Made by a program: the position numbers and the translations under genes. This document shows positions 41,721 to 50,815 of a stretch of DNA of 64,000 nucleotides, piece by piece. The notes under the pieces were generated by a model. The model was not told where the DNA came from. It ran no database searches and saw only the letters and a program-made list of their open reading frames with translations. The first letter of the stretch is position 1; every line of letters starts with the position of its first letter. The DNA lies in the NCBI RefSeq assembly GCF_002982115.1, contig NZ_CP019980.1, forward strand, positions 2,736,001 to 2,800,000, in the 5' to 3' direction. The DNA is from Lysinibacillus sphaericus. Lineage in GTDB: Bacteria > Bacillota > Bacilli > Bacillales_A > Planococcaceae.

Positions 41721-43127
41721 TTACGGCGCTATTTTATCAACCTCATATTGATAATTCATGCCCTTATTATTCGTTTTCGTATATTCCATAATATTTTCTA
41801 ATTTTTCAGCCACTACATGTTCTTTGCTCATACCTAAGTAGTTTGCTGCACTTGATAAATCAGAGAAGTGGAATAGTTTCCATCCCATAATGCCTTTAGC
41901 TGTTTCGCTACTATTAAATTTTACCGTTATCGCCTTTTCAACATCAATCCAGTTATTTGTGCGTGGTGCTGTTGCGCCATAATCTCGAACATATTTATTC
42001 GTAAATGCTAAACCATTTGAATGTTCTTGATGGTACATACATCCAATTCGACAAAAATAATGCGTATATCCTTCTTGGTCAATTGCTTTGGCAGCGTACA
42101 CTTTATTTGGGTCAGTATTATGTAGATCCATACGGCAAACTTCACAATGAACCCCCGTTTGTGTTACTTCTGTAAATTCAGAAATGCCATCGATCGTAAT
42201 TGTTTTTACTGCTTTATTGCCTAATTTATCTTCTGCGTATACTGTATAAACGCCATTTTTCAGCGCAATAATTTTATCTTTTTGTTTTTCATTTTGCAAA
42301 GTGGCAATTTTTGAACCTTTATCTATAAAGTATTCGACGTCTTTATCTCCATAAGCCCATTTCTGATTTTGGATTTCATTATCATCTGTGGTAAGAACTT
42401 GTATTTTTTTACTAACCGCTGTTACATCGCTTTCAGGGATTGACAATGTAATGGTTGGTGCCGCTTTATCAATATTTGTGATTGTTATGGATTTCGTTCT
42501 TTTGTTCCCATTATTGTCTATAGCAAAAACCGTATACGTTCCATTTTCACTTACTGTAAATGCGTTCTCTGTTAATGTTGTATCGGTTTCTGAAAATTGA
42601 TTTGCTGGCTTTGTACCCTTTGCCCACTGTTTCAAGATTACTTTCTCATTATCTGTAACAGCTACATTCACTGTCACATCTGTCGTCGTCGGTGTTGTTT
42701 TACTTACATTCAATACAAGGCTAGGTGCTTCTTTATTATATTTTTCCTCAGCACTCGCTTGAATCGTACTGAATTTAACTTTTTTCAAAGTACTATTATT
42801 TTTCTCTTTATAAGCCTTAATATAATTATCTGCCGCTACTTCTTTTGCAAAATAAATATTTTTTAATGCATTTAATTTAACGATTGTAACCGAATCTAAC
42901 GGAACCCATCTTTTTGTACTATAATCCTTTACATTTTTCGTGCGTGTTACCCCTTCATTTAATTCATCATATAATGCTGAAAACACATCTTTATAATAAA
43001 CGACTTCTCCATCTTTAATCACTTGCACATCAGTCATCGCTGCAAGGGCAGTTGAATGTTGATTACCAGTTAAAAACGCTATTACCATAACACATATAAG
43101 CAATCCGAGGCGTAAAATTTTTTTCAT
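41721..43127 (-). CDS. exported NosL-Ig-Ig-NosL fusion protein
   Basis: A 468-residue secreted protein with signal peptide 1-30. Domain order: a degenerate NosL-like domain (31-130, KDGEVVYYKDVFSALYDELN) with no Cys motif, two Ig-like domains (about 135-220 and 222-312), then a complete NosL domain with C328-x2-C331-x-M333 (HCEVCRMDL) plus C359 and C363 (HYFCRIGCMYH). NosL proteins bind Cu(I) through CxxCxM-like motifs and deliver copper to nitrous oxide reductase; no nos genes are visible here. Start is a normal ATG without a strong Shine-Dalgarno. It follows a small NosL gene. Confidence 0.8.
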   Translation of the reverse strand: MKKILRLGLLICVMVIAFLTGNQHSTALAAMTDVQVIKDGEVVYYKDVFSALYDELNEGVTRTKNVKDYSTKRWVPLDSVTIVKLNALKNIYFAKEVAADNYIKAYKEKNNSTLKKVKFSTIQASAEEKYNKEAPSLVLNVSKTTPTTTDVTVNVAVTDNEKVILKQWAKGTKPANQFSETDTTLTENAFTVSENGTYTVFAIDNNGNKRTKSITITNIDKAAPTITLSIPESDVTAVSKKIQVLTTDDNEIQNQKWAYGDKDVEYFIDKGSKIATLQNEKQKDKIIALKNGVYTVYAEDKLGNKAVKTITIDGISEFTEVTQTGVHCEVCRMDLHNTDPNKVYAAKAIDQEGYTHYFCRIGCMYHQEHSNGLAFTNKYVRDYGATAPRTNNWIDVEKAITVKFNSSETAKGIMGWKLFHFSDLSSAANYLGMSKEHVVAEKLENIMEYTKTNNKGMNYQYEVDKIAP

Positions 43128-43169
43128 TTTTAATATGTTCCTTTCACAATTAAGCTCTTTTCTATATAC

Positions 43170-43658
43170 CTATTGATATTTTTCAATGCTCTCTTTTTGT
43201 ACGGTTTTAAACGAAACAATTTCTGTATCTGAATGTTTGGCAACATAGGCCTTTGCATCAGATGCTTTTGCAAAACAGATAAACCCATCGTCCATTGGGG
43301 ATGCTAGCGTAGTTCTAACATACGTCGCCTTTTCAGCTTGCACCCACTTTAGTGTATTGAAATCACGAACATACTTTTTATAAGTTGCTTTATTTTTTAC
43401 TTCATCATATAAAAGGCACCCAATGTCGTCGTAATAAACTACCTTCCCTTTCTTCTTTATAGCCTGTCCTGAAAAAACACCCATTTTGTCTTTTTTTTGG
43501 TACACAACCATATTACAAAATGCACAATTTGTATTATTAGGTACATCCTTTTCTAAACTAGACTTAGCTGCCTCCGCATTCAGGTCGTGCTTATTGTCTA
43601 TAAAATTGATAGCGAGAATACTTAACAAAATCATTCCTAAAACGACTAGTTTTTTCAT
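43170..43658 (-). CDS. exported NosL-family protein
   Basis: A 162-residue secreted protein, ATG at 43658 behind GGAGATTGG (a TTG three codons upstream is too close to that site). The signal anchor is about 1-20 and no lipobox is seen. C45-x2-C48-x-M50 (NCAFCNMVVYQ) is the NosL copper motif, with C81 in VVYYDDIGCLLYDEV. The fold blocks match the N-terminal domain of the next gene nearly throughout (KWVQAEKATYV against RWVPLDSVTIV), so the two derive from one ancestor. First of three genes with the fusion and the thioredoxin. Confidence 0.82.
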   Translation of the reverse strand: MKKLVVLGMILLSILAINFIDNKHDLNAEAAKSSLEKDVPNNTNCAFCNMVVYQKKDKMGVFSGQAIKKKGKVVYYDDIGCLLYDEVKNKATYKKYVRDFNTLKWVQAEKATYVRTTLASPMDDGFICFAKASDAKAYVAKHSDTEIVSFKTVQKESIEKYQ

Positions 43659-43813
43659 TGTTTCCAATCTCCTTTCAATTCACCATGATACGGTAAAAAT
43701 ATGAAATAAGTTGAAAATAACTGTGAAATAAATGAAAAATTTCATCGGAATGGGAGTTTTTTAGGGGGTTTTCGTGCATTCAGTTTGCTTTGAAACTTGT
43801 TTTGAAGCTAAAA

Positions 43814-43853
43814 AATAGCCGTTTAGCTGAAAAAAATCAGTTAAACGACTATT
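43814..43853 (-). terminator. terminator of the ugp-linked operon (leftward)
   Basis: Leftward stem AATAG(T)CGTTTA(A)CTGA with TCAG(C)TAAACG(G)CTATT, followed by TTTTTAGC. The 43659-43952 gap otherwise holds no gene. Confidence 0.7.
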
Positions 43854-43952
43854 CCTTGGGCATAGCTTGTTTATTACAGTTTAGATAGTATATTACTATT
43901 CTTTTCGGTCAATCTTCCTTCTTCTATTTCAAAAAAACAATTTTACATTCTT

Positions 43953-44750
43953 TTAATAACTTGTTAAAGCAGTATATAATTCATGCATTGTTTTAATAAT
44001 AAACTTCGGCTTATAAGAGATGCCTTTTAGTTGTTCTAATGTCGAAGCCCCCGTTAAGACAAAGCAAGTATCAAATCCTGCTAGGTTACCGAGTGAAATG
44101 TCTGTTTCAATTCGATCACCAATAATTAATAACTTCTCCCTTTTGACGTCTATCATGCGAACGATATGCTCTGCAAAATACGAAGACGGCTTGCCAACAA
44201 TAAATTCAATTGTACTGTCAGATGCAACTTCAACTGCTTTGGCAATTGCCATTGTATCTACTTGGAATCCACTCGGCCCTGGACAAGCTTGATCTGGATT
44301 TGTAACGATAATTTGCGCGCCATTACGAACAGCAATCATGGCATTATTTAGCTTGTCAAACGTAATTTGGCGATCTAAGCCGATAATAACATGCGTAGCG
44401 TGAAGTGGTTCAGTTGTTGTTTGAAGCTGCTTATCTTGAAACTCCTTATTAATAGCAGCTTCACCGACAATATAAGAAATGCTTGTTGACAAATGTTCCA
44501 ATACATATTGAGCTGTTAAATAAGCTGATGTAATCACTTGTTCGGCCGTTATATGAATGTTGAATTTCCGTAGTTTTTCAACTACATCTTGACGTGTTTG
44601 TGTTGGTGAGTTGGAAATAAAGCAGATATGCTTACGTAGTTGCTGTAATTGTGTAATAGTATTAATTACACCAGGAAGAATTTTATCGCCCACATAGATG
44701 GTGCCATCTAAATCGAAACAATACGCTTCATACGTTTGGATAGTCTTCAA
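43953..44750 (-). CDS. HAD-IIA sugar/glycerol-phosphate phosphatase (NagD-like)
   Basis: A 265-residue HAD hydrolase of subfamily IIA. Nucleophile motif YCFDLDGTIYVGDK, Thr/Ser motif CFISNSPTQTR, Lys in IEFIVGKPSSYF and the acid motif LLIIGDRIETDISLGNLAGF. The start is a TTG at 44750, four bases after the TIM-barrel stop. Members of this group include glycerol-3-phosphate and 4-nitrophenyl phosphatases. Being last in a glycerol-3-phosphate transporter operon, dephosphorylating imported glycerol phosphate is a plausible but unproven role. Confidence 0.85.
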   Translation of the reverse strand: MKTIQTYEAYCFDLDGTIYVGDKILPGVINTITQLQQLRKHICFISNSPTQTRQDVVEKLRKFNIHITAEQVITSAYLTAQYVLEHLSTSISYIVGEAAINKEFQDKQLQTTTEPLHATHVIIGLDRQITFDKLNNAMIAVRNGAQIIVTNPDQACPGPSGFQVDTMAIAKAVEVASDSTIEFIVGKPSSYFAEHIVRMIDVKREKLLIIGDRIETDISLGNLAGFDTCFVLTGASTLEQLKGISYKPKFIIKTMHELYTALTSY

Positions 44751-44754
44751 TGTA

Positions 44755-45567
44755 TTAGCCTACTTTCGCACGATTTGCTAATTCGTTTAAAATTAAAGCT
44801 TTGCCATCTGCTAATAATTGTAAGTCTATAGCAGGTGCATATTCTAAAATTAATTGACAATCAATATTTTCTTGTGCAATCACGTTGAAAATAGAGGACC
44901 AGTCAATCGTTCCTTCACCAATCGGTAAATGATCATCACTGGTTGCTGTGTTGTCATGTAAGTGTAGCGCAAGTAAACGGTCCTTTACATTAAGGATTGT
45001 TGAAGTAATGTCCCAACCATTTAAATTGGCATGTCCAACATCAATTAAATATCCAGCTATTTCATCAACATCGTCTAAAAAGTGCTCAAACTCGTCTTTT
45101 GTAAATAAGGATGTGCCGTTATAACCTACATTTTCAATTGCTAGTGAGACATTTAATGGTTTTGCAATAGCGCATAGCTCATGAATATATTGCTTCGCGC
45201 GTTTTTTTCCTAATTCTTTATTAAATTGTGAGCAAAAGCAAAAACCTGGGTGAATTACAACGTGCTGCGCATTAATCATGCTAGCAAATTCGATTGCTTT
45301 ACGATATTCGTGGAATGATGCTTCACGAATAGCTTTATTTTCACTCGTAATATTAATATCCCAAGCAGGTGGATGAATCGAGTAGCGCACCGGCAATGCC
45401 TTTAATTCTTTTGCCAATGTAGGGAATAATCCTTCCATGTCTCCCCATTTGTCGCCATCCATCATCAATTCAACAACTTCTGCACCAGCAGCGATTAATT
45501 TTTCTACATTCCCAATAATATCGTGTGTGAGTAGTGGTAAGTCTGAAAAACAAATTTGCTCTAACAT
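44755..45567 (-). CDS. sugar-phosphate isomerase/epimerase-type TIM barrel protein
   Basis: A 270-residue AP-endonuclease-2/xylose-isomerase-like TIM barrel. Metal and active-site candidates: AQHVVIHPGF, VSLAIENVGYNG, GYLIDVGHANLNGWD, LLALHLHDN and CQLILEYAPA, i.e. the usual His, Glu, Asp, His, Glu set. AAGGGGGATATAC precedes the ATG at 45567. It sits between the ugp ATPase and the HAD phosphatase. It occupies the slot where many ugp operons carry a glycerophosphodiesterase (a different TIM barrel), so a phosphodiester or sugar-alcohol substrate is possible. Confidence 0.82.
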   Translation of the reverse strand: MLEQICFSDLPLLTHDIIGNVEKLIAAGAEVVELMMDGDKWGDMEGLFPTLAKELKALPVRYSIHPPAWDINITSENKAIREASFHEYRKAIEFASMINAQHVVIHPGFCFCSQFNKELGKKRAKQYIHELCAIAKPLNVSLAIENVGYNGTSLFTKDEFEHFLDDVDEIAGYLIDVGHANLNGWDITSTILNVKDRLLALHLHDNTATSDDHLPIGEGTIDWSSIFNVIAQENIDCQLILEYAPAIDLQLLADGKALILNELANRAKVG

Positions 45568-45579
45568 TGTATATCCCCC

Positions 45580-46686
45580 TTAGTTTAAAGTGATTGATTT
45601 GTTTTTATATGCAATTGGGTAGCCAATAGAGTTCGTTGTAGCTTTATCAAATAAATGAATATGTTCCATTTTAAAGCGAACATATACTTGCTGATTAAGA
45701 GGCCAGTTTTTATGTGAGCTTAATGCTATCATTTCTTCATTATTAAATGTCAAATAGACAGCGTATTCTGCACCTAAATTTTCAATGGATTTCACTGTTG
45801 CATGTAGTACTTGTGGTTCTGTCGATAAATCAATATGTTCAGGCCGAATACCGAAAACTAATTGTGTTGATGCTGCTTCATACACTTTTTTTACCCACTC
45901 AGGGGATAGTGAGAAACTTTGCGTACCAAAGTGAATATTCCCATCTTGATACTTCATCGTTAAAATATTAGTCGGAGGTGCACCGATAAACTTAGCTGTA
46001 AAAATATTCGATGGATGATGATACACATTTTCAGGTGTATCAAGCATTTGTAAAACACCTTCATTTAAAAGCGCAATACGATGCCCAACAGTCATTGCTT
46101 CTATTTGGTCGTGCGTCACATAAACAATAGTTTGTTTATATTTCTCATGAATGTTTACTAGCTCTTTTCTAGCAGATACACGTAGCTGAGCATCTAAATT
46201 AGATAAAGGCTCATCTAATAAAAAGTAGTCAGCTCGCTTTACAATAGCACGTGCTAATGCAACACGCTGGCGTTGACCACCTGATAAATCTTTCGGCAAA
46301 CGTTCTTCTAAGCCATTAAGTTGAAGCATCTTTAACGCATCCTCTAAGCGTAATTCAATTTCTTTTTTCGGAATCTTCTTCATGCGAAGAGCATAAGTAA
46401 TATTTTGTTTAACAGTCATATGTGGGTAAAGCGCATAATTTTGGAAAACCATTGCAACGTTACGCTTACCGCTAGGAATATTATTGACGACTTTGCCATC
46501 CATAATAAGTTTACCGGAGGAAATATCCTCAAGCCCTGCAATCAAACGTAATGTAGTAGATTTCCCACAACCCGAAGGACCTAATAGAATAAGACGTTCT
46601 CCTTTTTCAATTGTCAAGTTGAGCCCTTTTACAACTTCAGTTTGTCCATAGTTTTTTTTGACATCTTCAAATTGAATTTCTTTCAT
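45580..46686 (-). CDS. ugpC: UgpC/MalK-type ABC transporter ATPase
   Basis: A 368-residue ATP-binding subunit. Walker A LLGPSGCGKSTT, signature DLSGGQRQRVALARA, Walker B DYFLLDEPLSNLDAQLRV and switch His in IVYVTHDQIEA. The C-terminal TOBE/MOP domain (about 240-368) contains FGIRPEHIDLS. The ATG at 46686 is 8 bases after GGAG. It energises the two permeases upstream. Confidence 0.9.
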   Translation of the reverse strand: MKEIQFEDVKKNYGQTEVVKGLNLTIEKGERLILLGPSGCGKSTTLRLIAGLEDISSGKLIMDGKVVNNIPSGKRNVAMVFQNYALYPHMTVKQNITYALRMKKIPKKEIELRLEDALKMLQLNGLEERLPKDLSGGQRQRVALARAIVKRADYFLLDEPLSNLDAQLRVSARKELVNIHEKYKQTIVYVTHDQIEAMTVGHRIALLNEGVLQMLDTPENVYHHPSNIFTAKFIGAPPTNILTMKYQDGNIHFGTQSFSLSPEWVKKVYEAASTQLVFGIRPEHIDLSTEPQVLHATVKSIENLGAEYAVYLTFNNEEMIALSSHKNWPLNQQVYVRFKMEHIHLFDKATTNSIGYPIAYKNKSITLN

Positions 46687-46697
46687 ATTATCCACTC

Positions 46698-47522
46698 CTA
46701 TTTAATGCCCGATGATATAAATGTCCCTATTATATATTTTTGGAATATTAAATATAATGCTAATGGAAGGATCATTGTTATTACAGAAACTGCCATTGCA
46801 ACAGTAAAGTTCGTACCCCCTTCCGAGCTAATGTACATTTGAAGTGCTAATGGCAGTGTAAAATTCTCTGTACTTTTTAAAATTAATACTGGCCATACAT
46901 ATTCATTCCATGATGTTATAAAAAACCAAATGCCTGTTGATGTTACAGCAGGCTTTACAAGTGGCAGCACAATATCTTTCATAATGTGCCAATGACTCAT
47001 ATTATCTAGACGTGCAACTTCAATGAGAGAAATTGAAATTGAGCGTAATGCTTGAGTTAATAAGAAAATACCCATGGCATCTGCCAGTTGGGGTAAAATA
47101 ACACCCCAAATCGAGTTTCCTAAGCCCATTTTTGAAATAACTAAATAGTTCGGAATCATTGTTACAGTAAATGGTAAAAAAATCGTACTAATTAAAATAA
47201 AATACAAGACATTTTTTCCTTTGAAAATAAAATAAACAAAGGCATACGCTGCAAGAAATGATGTAATAACTTTAAAAATTGTTACAACCGATGCAATGAT
47301 AAATGTATTTAATGTAACTTTGAATGCTGGTAAACTTTCGAAGAATACTTTATAGTTCACCAATGTTGGACTTGTCGGAAAAATAGATAGTGGATTATTA
47401 TACGCATCTTGTAATGTTTTAAATGAAGTTCCAACCGCAAAGATAATTGGAAAAATCAATAAAAATATAATGAAAATTAAAATAATATGCCAAGGTATAG
47501 TTACTTTTTTACTTATTTTCAT
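46698..47522 (-). CDS. ugpE: ABC permease, UgpE-like
   Basis: A 274-residue six-helix permease of the carbohydrate class (MalG type). The EAA loop is EVARLDNMSHWHIMKDIVLP followed by LVKPAVTSTGIWFF. The start overlaps the preceding permease by 14 bases, implying coupling. It ends just before ugpC. Confidence 0.88.
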   Translation of the reverse strand: MKISKKVTIPWHIILIFIIFLLIFPIIFAVGTSFKTLQDAYNNPLSIFPTSPTLVNYKVFFESLPAFKVTLNTFIIASVVTIFKVITSFLAAYAFVYFIFKGKNVLYFILISTIFLPFTVTMIPNYLVISKMGLGNSIWGVILPQLADAMGIFLLTQALRSISISLIEVARLDNMSHWHIMKDIVLPLVKPAVTSTGIWFFITSWNEYVWPVLILKSTENFTLPLALQMYISSEGGTNFTVAMAVSVITMILPLALYLIFQKYIIGTFISSGIK

Positions 47523-48426
47523 AGTAAATACCTCTTTCTACATATTTAAATTCAACAATTAATAACACTACGAAAATAGCCATTGTTAATATTGATAGTG
47601 CAGCGGAGTGCCCAGTACGATATAAGACGAATGCTTCATGATATGCGTGATAAATCGCATTTGAACTAGCATAGTTTGGGCCACCTTGTGCAATGATTTT
47701 TATCGGTGTGAACGAAAACTGTAAACCTTGGACAATTGTAATGATGAAAACATAAATACCTGTAGCACTACTCATAGGTCCAACAATATGAAAGAATATT
47801 TTCCATAAGGGTACATTGTCTAGTCGAGCCGCCTCAATAATTTCTCGTGAAATACCATTAATTGAAGCATATAGTAAAATAAAGTTATAACCGAAAATTT
47901 TCCAAGAAGTAATTAAAGTTATAACAACAATGATCCACCCTTCAGATTTACTCCAAATTGGCATACTAAATCCAATCCACCCCATAACAATCGCAACGGG
48001 ACCTGAAACAGGATTTAACAACCATGTGAATAAAATAGAACCAACAACTAATGAAATAAATGATGGTAAGAAAAAGGCACTTTTATAAAAACCCTTCATT
48101 TTGCCAACAACAAAATTTAATACATAAGCAAAAATGTATGAAATTGTAAAATTAAAGACTAATAAGATGAAGATATATAAAGCTGTGTTTAATAAAACTT
48201 TATAGGTGATTGGATCTTTTAAAACATCAATATAGTTTTGCAACCCAACGAAATCTTTTGTTAAACTAATCATATTCCAATCAAAAAAACTTAAATAAAT
48301 CGTATAAAGAAACGGCCAAAACATAAACATTGCTATTATCGCTACAGATGGGAGTAATAAGCTATAAGCAAGTAAGCTTTGCTTATGCACAAAGCGCTTT
48401 TTTGAACTTGACGTCACTACTTGCAT
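47509..48426 (-). CDS. ugpA: ABC permease, UgpA-like
   Basis: A 305-residue six-helix permease of the MalF/UgpA class. EAA loop EAARLDNVPLWKIFFHIVGP. Other hallmarks are LLPSVAIIAMFMFWPFLYTI and GLQNYIDVLKDPITYKVLLN. It lies 63 bases downstream of the binding-protein gene. Confidence 0.88.
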   Translation of the reverse strand: MQVVTSSSKKRFVHKQSLLAYSLLLPSVAIIAMFMFWPFLYTIYLSFFDWNMISLTKDFVGLQNYIDVLKDPITYKVLLNTALYIFILLVFNFTISYIFAYVLNFVVGKMKGFYKSAFFLPSFISLVVGSILFTWLLNPVSGPVAIVMGWIGFSMPIWSKSEGWIIVVITLITSWKIFGYNFILLYASINGISREIIEAARLDNVPLWKIFFHIVGPMSSATGIYVFIITIVQGLQFSFTPIKIIAQGGPNYASSNAIYHAYHEAFVLYRTGHSAALSILTMAIFVVLLIVEFKYVERGIYYENK

Positions 48427-48489
48427 GTTGTCACCACTTTCACAATAAGGTCGGTAGGTAAAGGAATTTCAATCCACTGTCTTTTTTCT

Positions 48490-49782
48490 TTATTTCAACA
48501 ATTCATTAATAGCATGTTCAGTCGATGTAAGTCCTTCTTCAACGCTTACTGAACCACTAAGAATTTGATCTCGCACGTCTAATAATAATTGCTCTGCTTG
48601 TAAACCTGCATCTCCAGGAAAGGATGTCCAAGGTACAACTCCTGACATTTGATCGATTGCTGCTTTCATCATTTCATTTTCAGCTAAGAATGGCTTTAAC
48701 CCATTTTCTGCATCGGCTACTCCCTCACGTGCAGGTACGTAACCAGTACCTTTAGTCCACTTTGCTACTGATTCAACACTGTATAAGAATTTCATAAATT
48801 CCCAAGCTGCTTTTTGTTGTTGTTCCTCTTGTGCAGTAATCGTTAACATGGCACCACCAGCAGGTAACTTTACTTCTTTCCCTTCCCAAGTAGGTGATTT
48901 AATAGCTGCTACATCAAATTGGGCATTGTTTTGAATGTTGGAACGCTGTGCAATAGTTGTATAAAGCATCGCTACGTTACCATCAATAAAGCTTTGTATA
49001 CCTTGGTCCCACCCGATATGTAAAGCTGTCTTATCCTCTACTACCATGTCTCTTAATAATGAATAAGCTTTAATTCCTTTTTCAGAAGCAAAACTTGCTT
49101 TTCCATCTGTCATAATTTTCGCGCCATTGCTTTCCAATAAAGCTTGCGTTGCCCAGTTATCAGCAGGTTCTTGCATATAGAAACCGTATTTACCTGTTTT
49201 ATCTAAAATTACTTTTGCATATTCTTTCAATTGTTCCCACGTTGTAGGACCTGTTGTTGGTAAGCCTGCTTCGTTTAATAAGTCTCGATTAATATAAAGA
49301 ACTGGTGTGCTTAATGAGTATGGAATCCCTACTTGAGAACCTTCGCTATTTTTTGCTAAGTCCATAATATTTGATAAAAAATTATCTTCTAAAAATGTTT
49401 TATCTTCTTCAAAATGTGCATTAATCACCTCTTGTGGTGTTACGTAAGAAAAGTTGTTTGAGAAATAATCTAAGAATGCCCAACCAATTTGTACAATTGC
49501 TGGTGTAGAACCAGCAGCCACTTCAGCTTGTAAATTTTGCATTAACCCTTTATATAAATCGGGGTTATACTTTGCTACGACTTCCACTGTGTCGCTTTGA
49601 GCATTGAATTCTTCCACTAACTCTGCTACTGTTTGTCCGCCTTGTGTTTCAGCATTTACATGCCAATACTCAATTTTTGTTTTACCATCTTTTTTTGAAC
49701 TGCCGGATTCTTCACCATTTCCACATGCCACCAATATCACTATGGCAGAAAATAGTAATCCGATTTTTGACCATAACTTCAT
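48490..49782 (-). CDS. ugpB: extracellular solute-binding lipoprotein, UgpB-like
   Basis: A 430-residue binding protein, ATG at 49782 behind GAGGAGGAG. Lipobox ILVACG (Cys about residue 20). The SBP_bac_1 fold is seen in KIEYWHVNAETQGGQTVAEL, EAGLPTTGPTTWEQLKEYAK and VAMLYTTIAQRSNIQNNAQF. The AAWEFMKFLYSVESVAKWTK segment is typical of UgpB/MalE proteins. Linkage to GlpP upstream argues for glycerol-3-phosphate or glycerophosphodiesters as substrate rather than a sugar. Confidence 0.88.
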   Translation of the reverse strand: MKLWSKIGLLFSAIVILVACGNGEESGSSKKDGKTKIEYWHVNAETQGGQTVAELVEEFNAQSDTVEVVAKYNPDLYKGLMQNLQAEVAAGSTPAIVQIGWAFLDYFSNNFSYVTPQEVINAHFEEDKTFLEDNFLSNIMDLAKNSEGSQVGIPYSLSTPVLYINRDLLNEAGLPTTGPTTWEQLKEYAKVILDKTGKYGFYMQEPADNWATQALLESNGAKIMTDGKASFASEKGIKAYSLLRDMVVEDKTALHIGWDQGIQSFIDGNVAMLYTTIAQRSNIQNNAQFDVAAIKSPTWEGKEVKLPAGGAMLTITAQEEQQQKAAWEFMKFLYSVESVAKWTKGTGYVPAREGVADAENGLKPFLAENEMMKAAIDQMSGVVPWTSFPGDAGLQAEQLLLDVRDQILSGSVSVEEGLTSTEHAINELLK

Positions 49783-49810
49783 TTTCTCTCCTCCTCGAAT
49801 GACAGGGTAT

Positions 49811-49860
49811 AAAAAAAGAGACCGCAAAAAGTCAATAAAACATGACAATTTGCGGCCTCT
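49811..49860 (-). promoter_or_regulatory. terminator hairpin in the ugp leader, possible GlpP antitermination site
   Basis: Leftward AGAGGCCGCAAA (49860-49849) pairs with TTTGCGGTCTCT (49828-49817), with a further inner GTCA/TGAC stem, and is followed by seven T (to 49811). It lies between glpP and ugpB, about 30 bases before the ugpB ribosome binding site. It either ends glpP or, as in GlpP-controlled glp leaders, is read through when GlpP is bound with glycerol-3-phosphate. Confidence 0.65.
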
Positions 49861-49948
49861 CTGATATACGCCTATTACTATTTACTTTATGATTCTTACT
49901 ATAATGGAAAATTATTAAGTTAATATGTGGAGAATATTAATTAATTAT

Positions 49949-50536
49949 TTATCTTTTGTTAATCGGTTTTCTCCACAATTTCACATTCGATGTTGTAACA
50001 GCATTTGCGCCATGTGCTAATGCCGCTTCAGCATATTCAATCTTATCTAATAGACCTCCAGTAATAATAGGTTTATCTGTCACCTGAATTAACTTATGTA
50101 TAAAATCTGGAGCTCGGCATGGCATAATTTCTATCATATCTGCTGCTGTATGATGAATTGATTGTTCAAGCTGATAGTACACCTCTGTATCTATTAAAAA
50201 AATACGTTGAATAACAAAAATTTTCTGTTGCTTCGCTCGCTTAATGACATTTGCTTTTGTTGTAACAATCGCAAATGGCTTAACGACTTTACTCACAAAA
50301 TCAATGCCGTATTGATCTAGCTGTAACCCCCCAATTTTTTCAACGTGTAAAATTACTGGTAATCCTGCATCATGAAAAAGTTGTACGTAATGTTTGATAT
50401 TTAATATATCGCCCATCATTAAAATAACAGCACTAATATTGTCTTTATACTTTAATGCAGCTTCAATCGCTTTTGGCTCTTTAATAGCAGCAACAAGCTG
50501 TTTATCAGCAAGTCGATCTTGAAATATTTTATACAT
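49949..50536 (-). CDS. glpP: GlpP-family glycerol-3-phosphate-responsive antiterminator
   Basis: A 195-residue TIM-barrel-like RNA-binding antiterminator. Blocks are ISAVILMMGDILNIKHYVQL, PVILHVEKIGGLQLDQYGID, ADMIEIMPCRAP and DKPIITGGLLD. The ATG at 50536 is 7 bases after GAGGAGGG. A TATAAT box lies at 50566-50561 (minus) with a weak -35. In B. subtilis GlpP plus glycerol-3-phosphate prevents termination in glpD, glpFK and glpTQ leaders. Here it lies directly upstream of a ugp operon with a leader hairpin. Confidence 0.9.
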   Translation of the reverse strand: MYKIFQDRLADKQLVAAIKEPKAIEAALKYKDNISAVILMMGDILNIKHYVQLFHDAGLPVILHVEKIGGLQLDQYGIDFVSKVVKPFAIVTTKANVIKRAKQQKIFVIQRIFLIDTEVYYQLEQSIHHTAADMIEIMPCRAPDFIHKLIQVTDKPIITGGLLDKIEYAEAALAHGANAVTTSNVKLWRKPINKR

Positions 50537-50760
50537 CAACTATCCCTCCTCTTAGTAAGCATTATAAAGGTAACAAGATGTCTATAAGCATTTCAATACG
50601 TTTCTTTACAAAATATTAAGAAAAATCATACCTCTATTATTCTCAAATTAAAGGATTCGAATTTTATAACCAAGCTAATTAATTCAGTTAAAAGGTTTTT
50701 TTATATCGTATAATTATTAAAATCCCGGACTATGTTATCTTTCAAATTGCTAATAAAAAA

Positions 50761-50801
50761 ACTGTAGGCAAACTTGAATTTTGTACAAGTTTGTCTACAG
50801 T
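50761..50801 (-). terminator. terminator of the TelA-family gene (leftward)
   Basis: ACTGTAGGCAAACTTG pairs with CAAGTTTGTCTACAGT (one G-T pair). On the minus strand seven T follow. Confidence 0.88.
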
Positions 50802-50815
50802 CTTCTGTTTTATTA

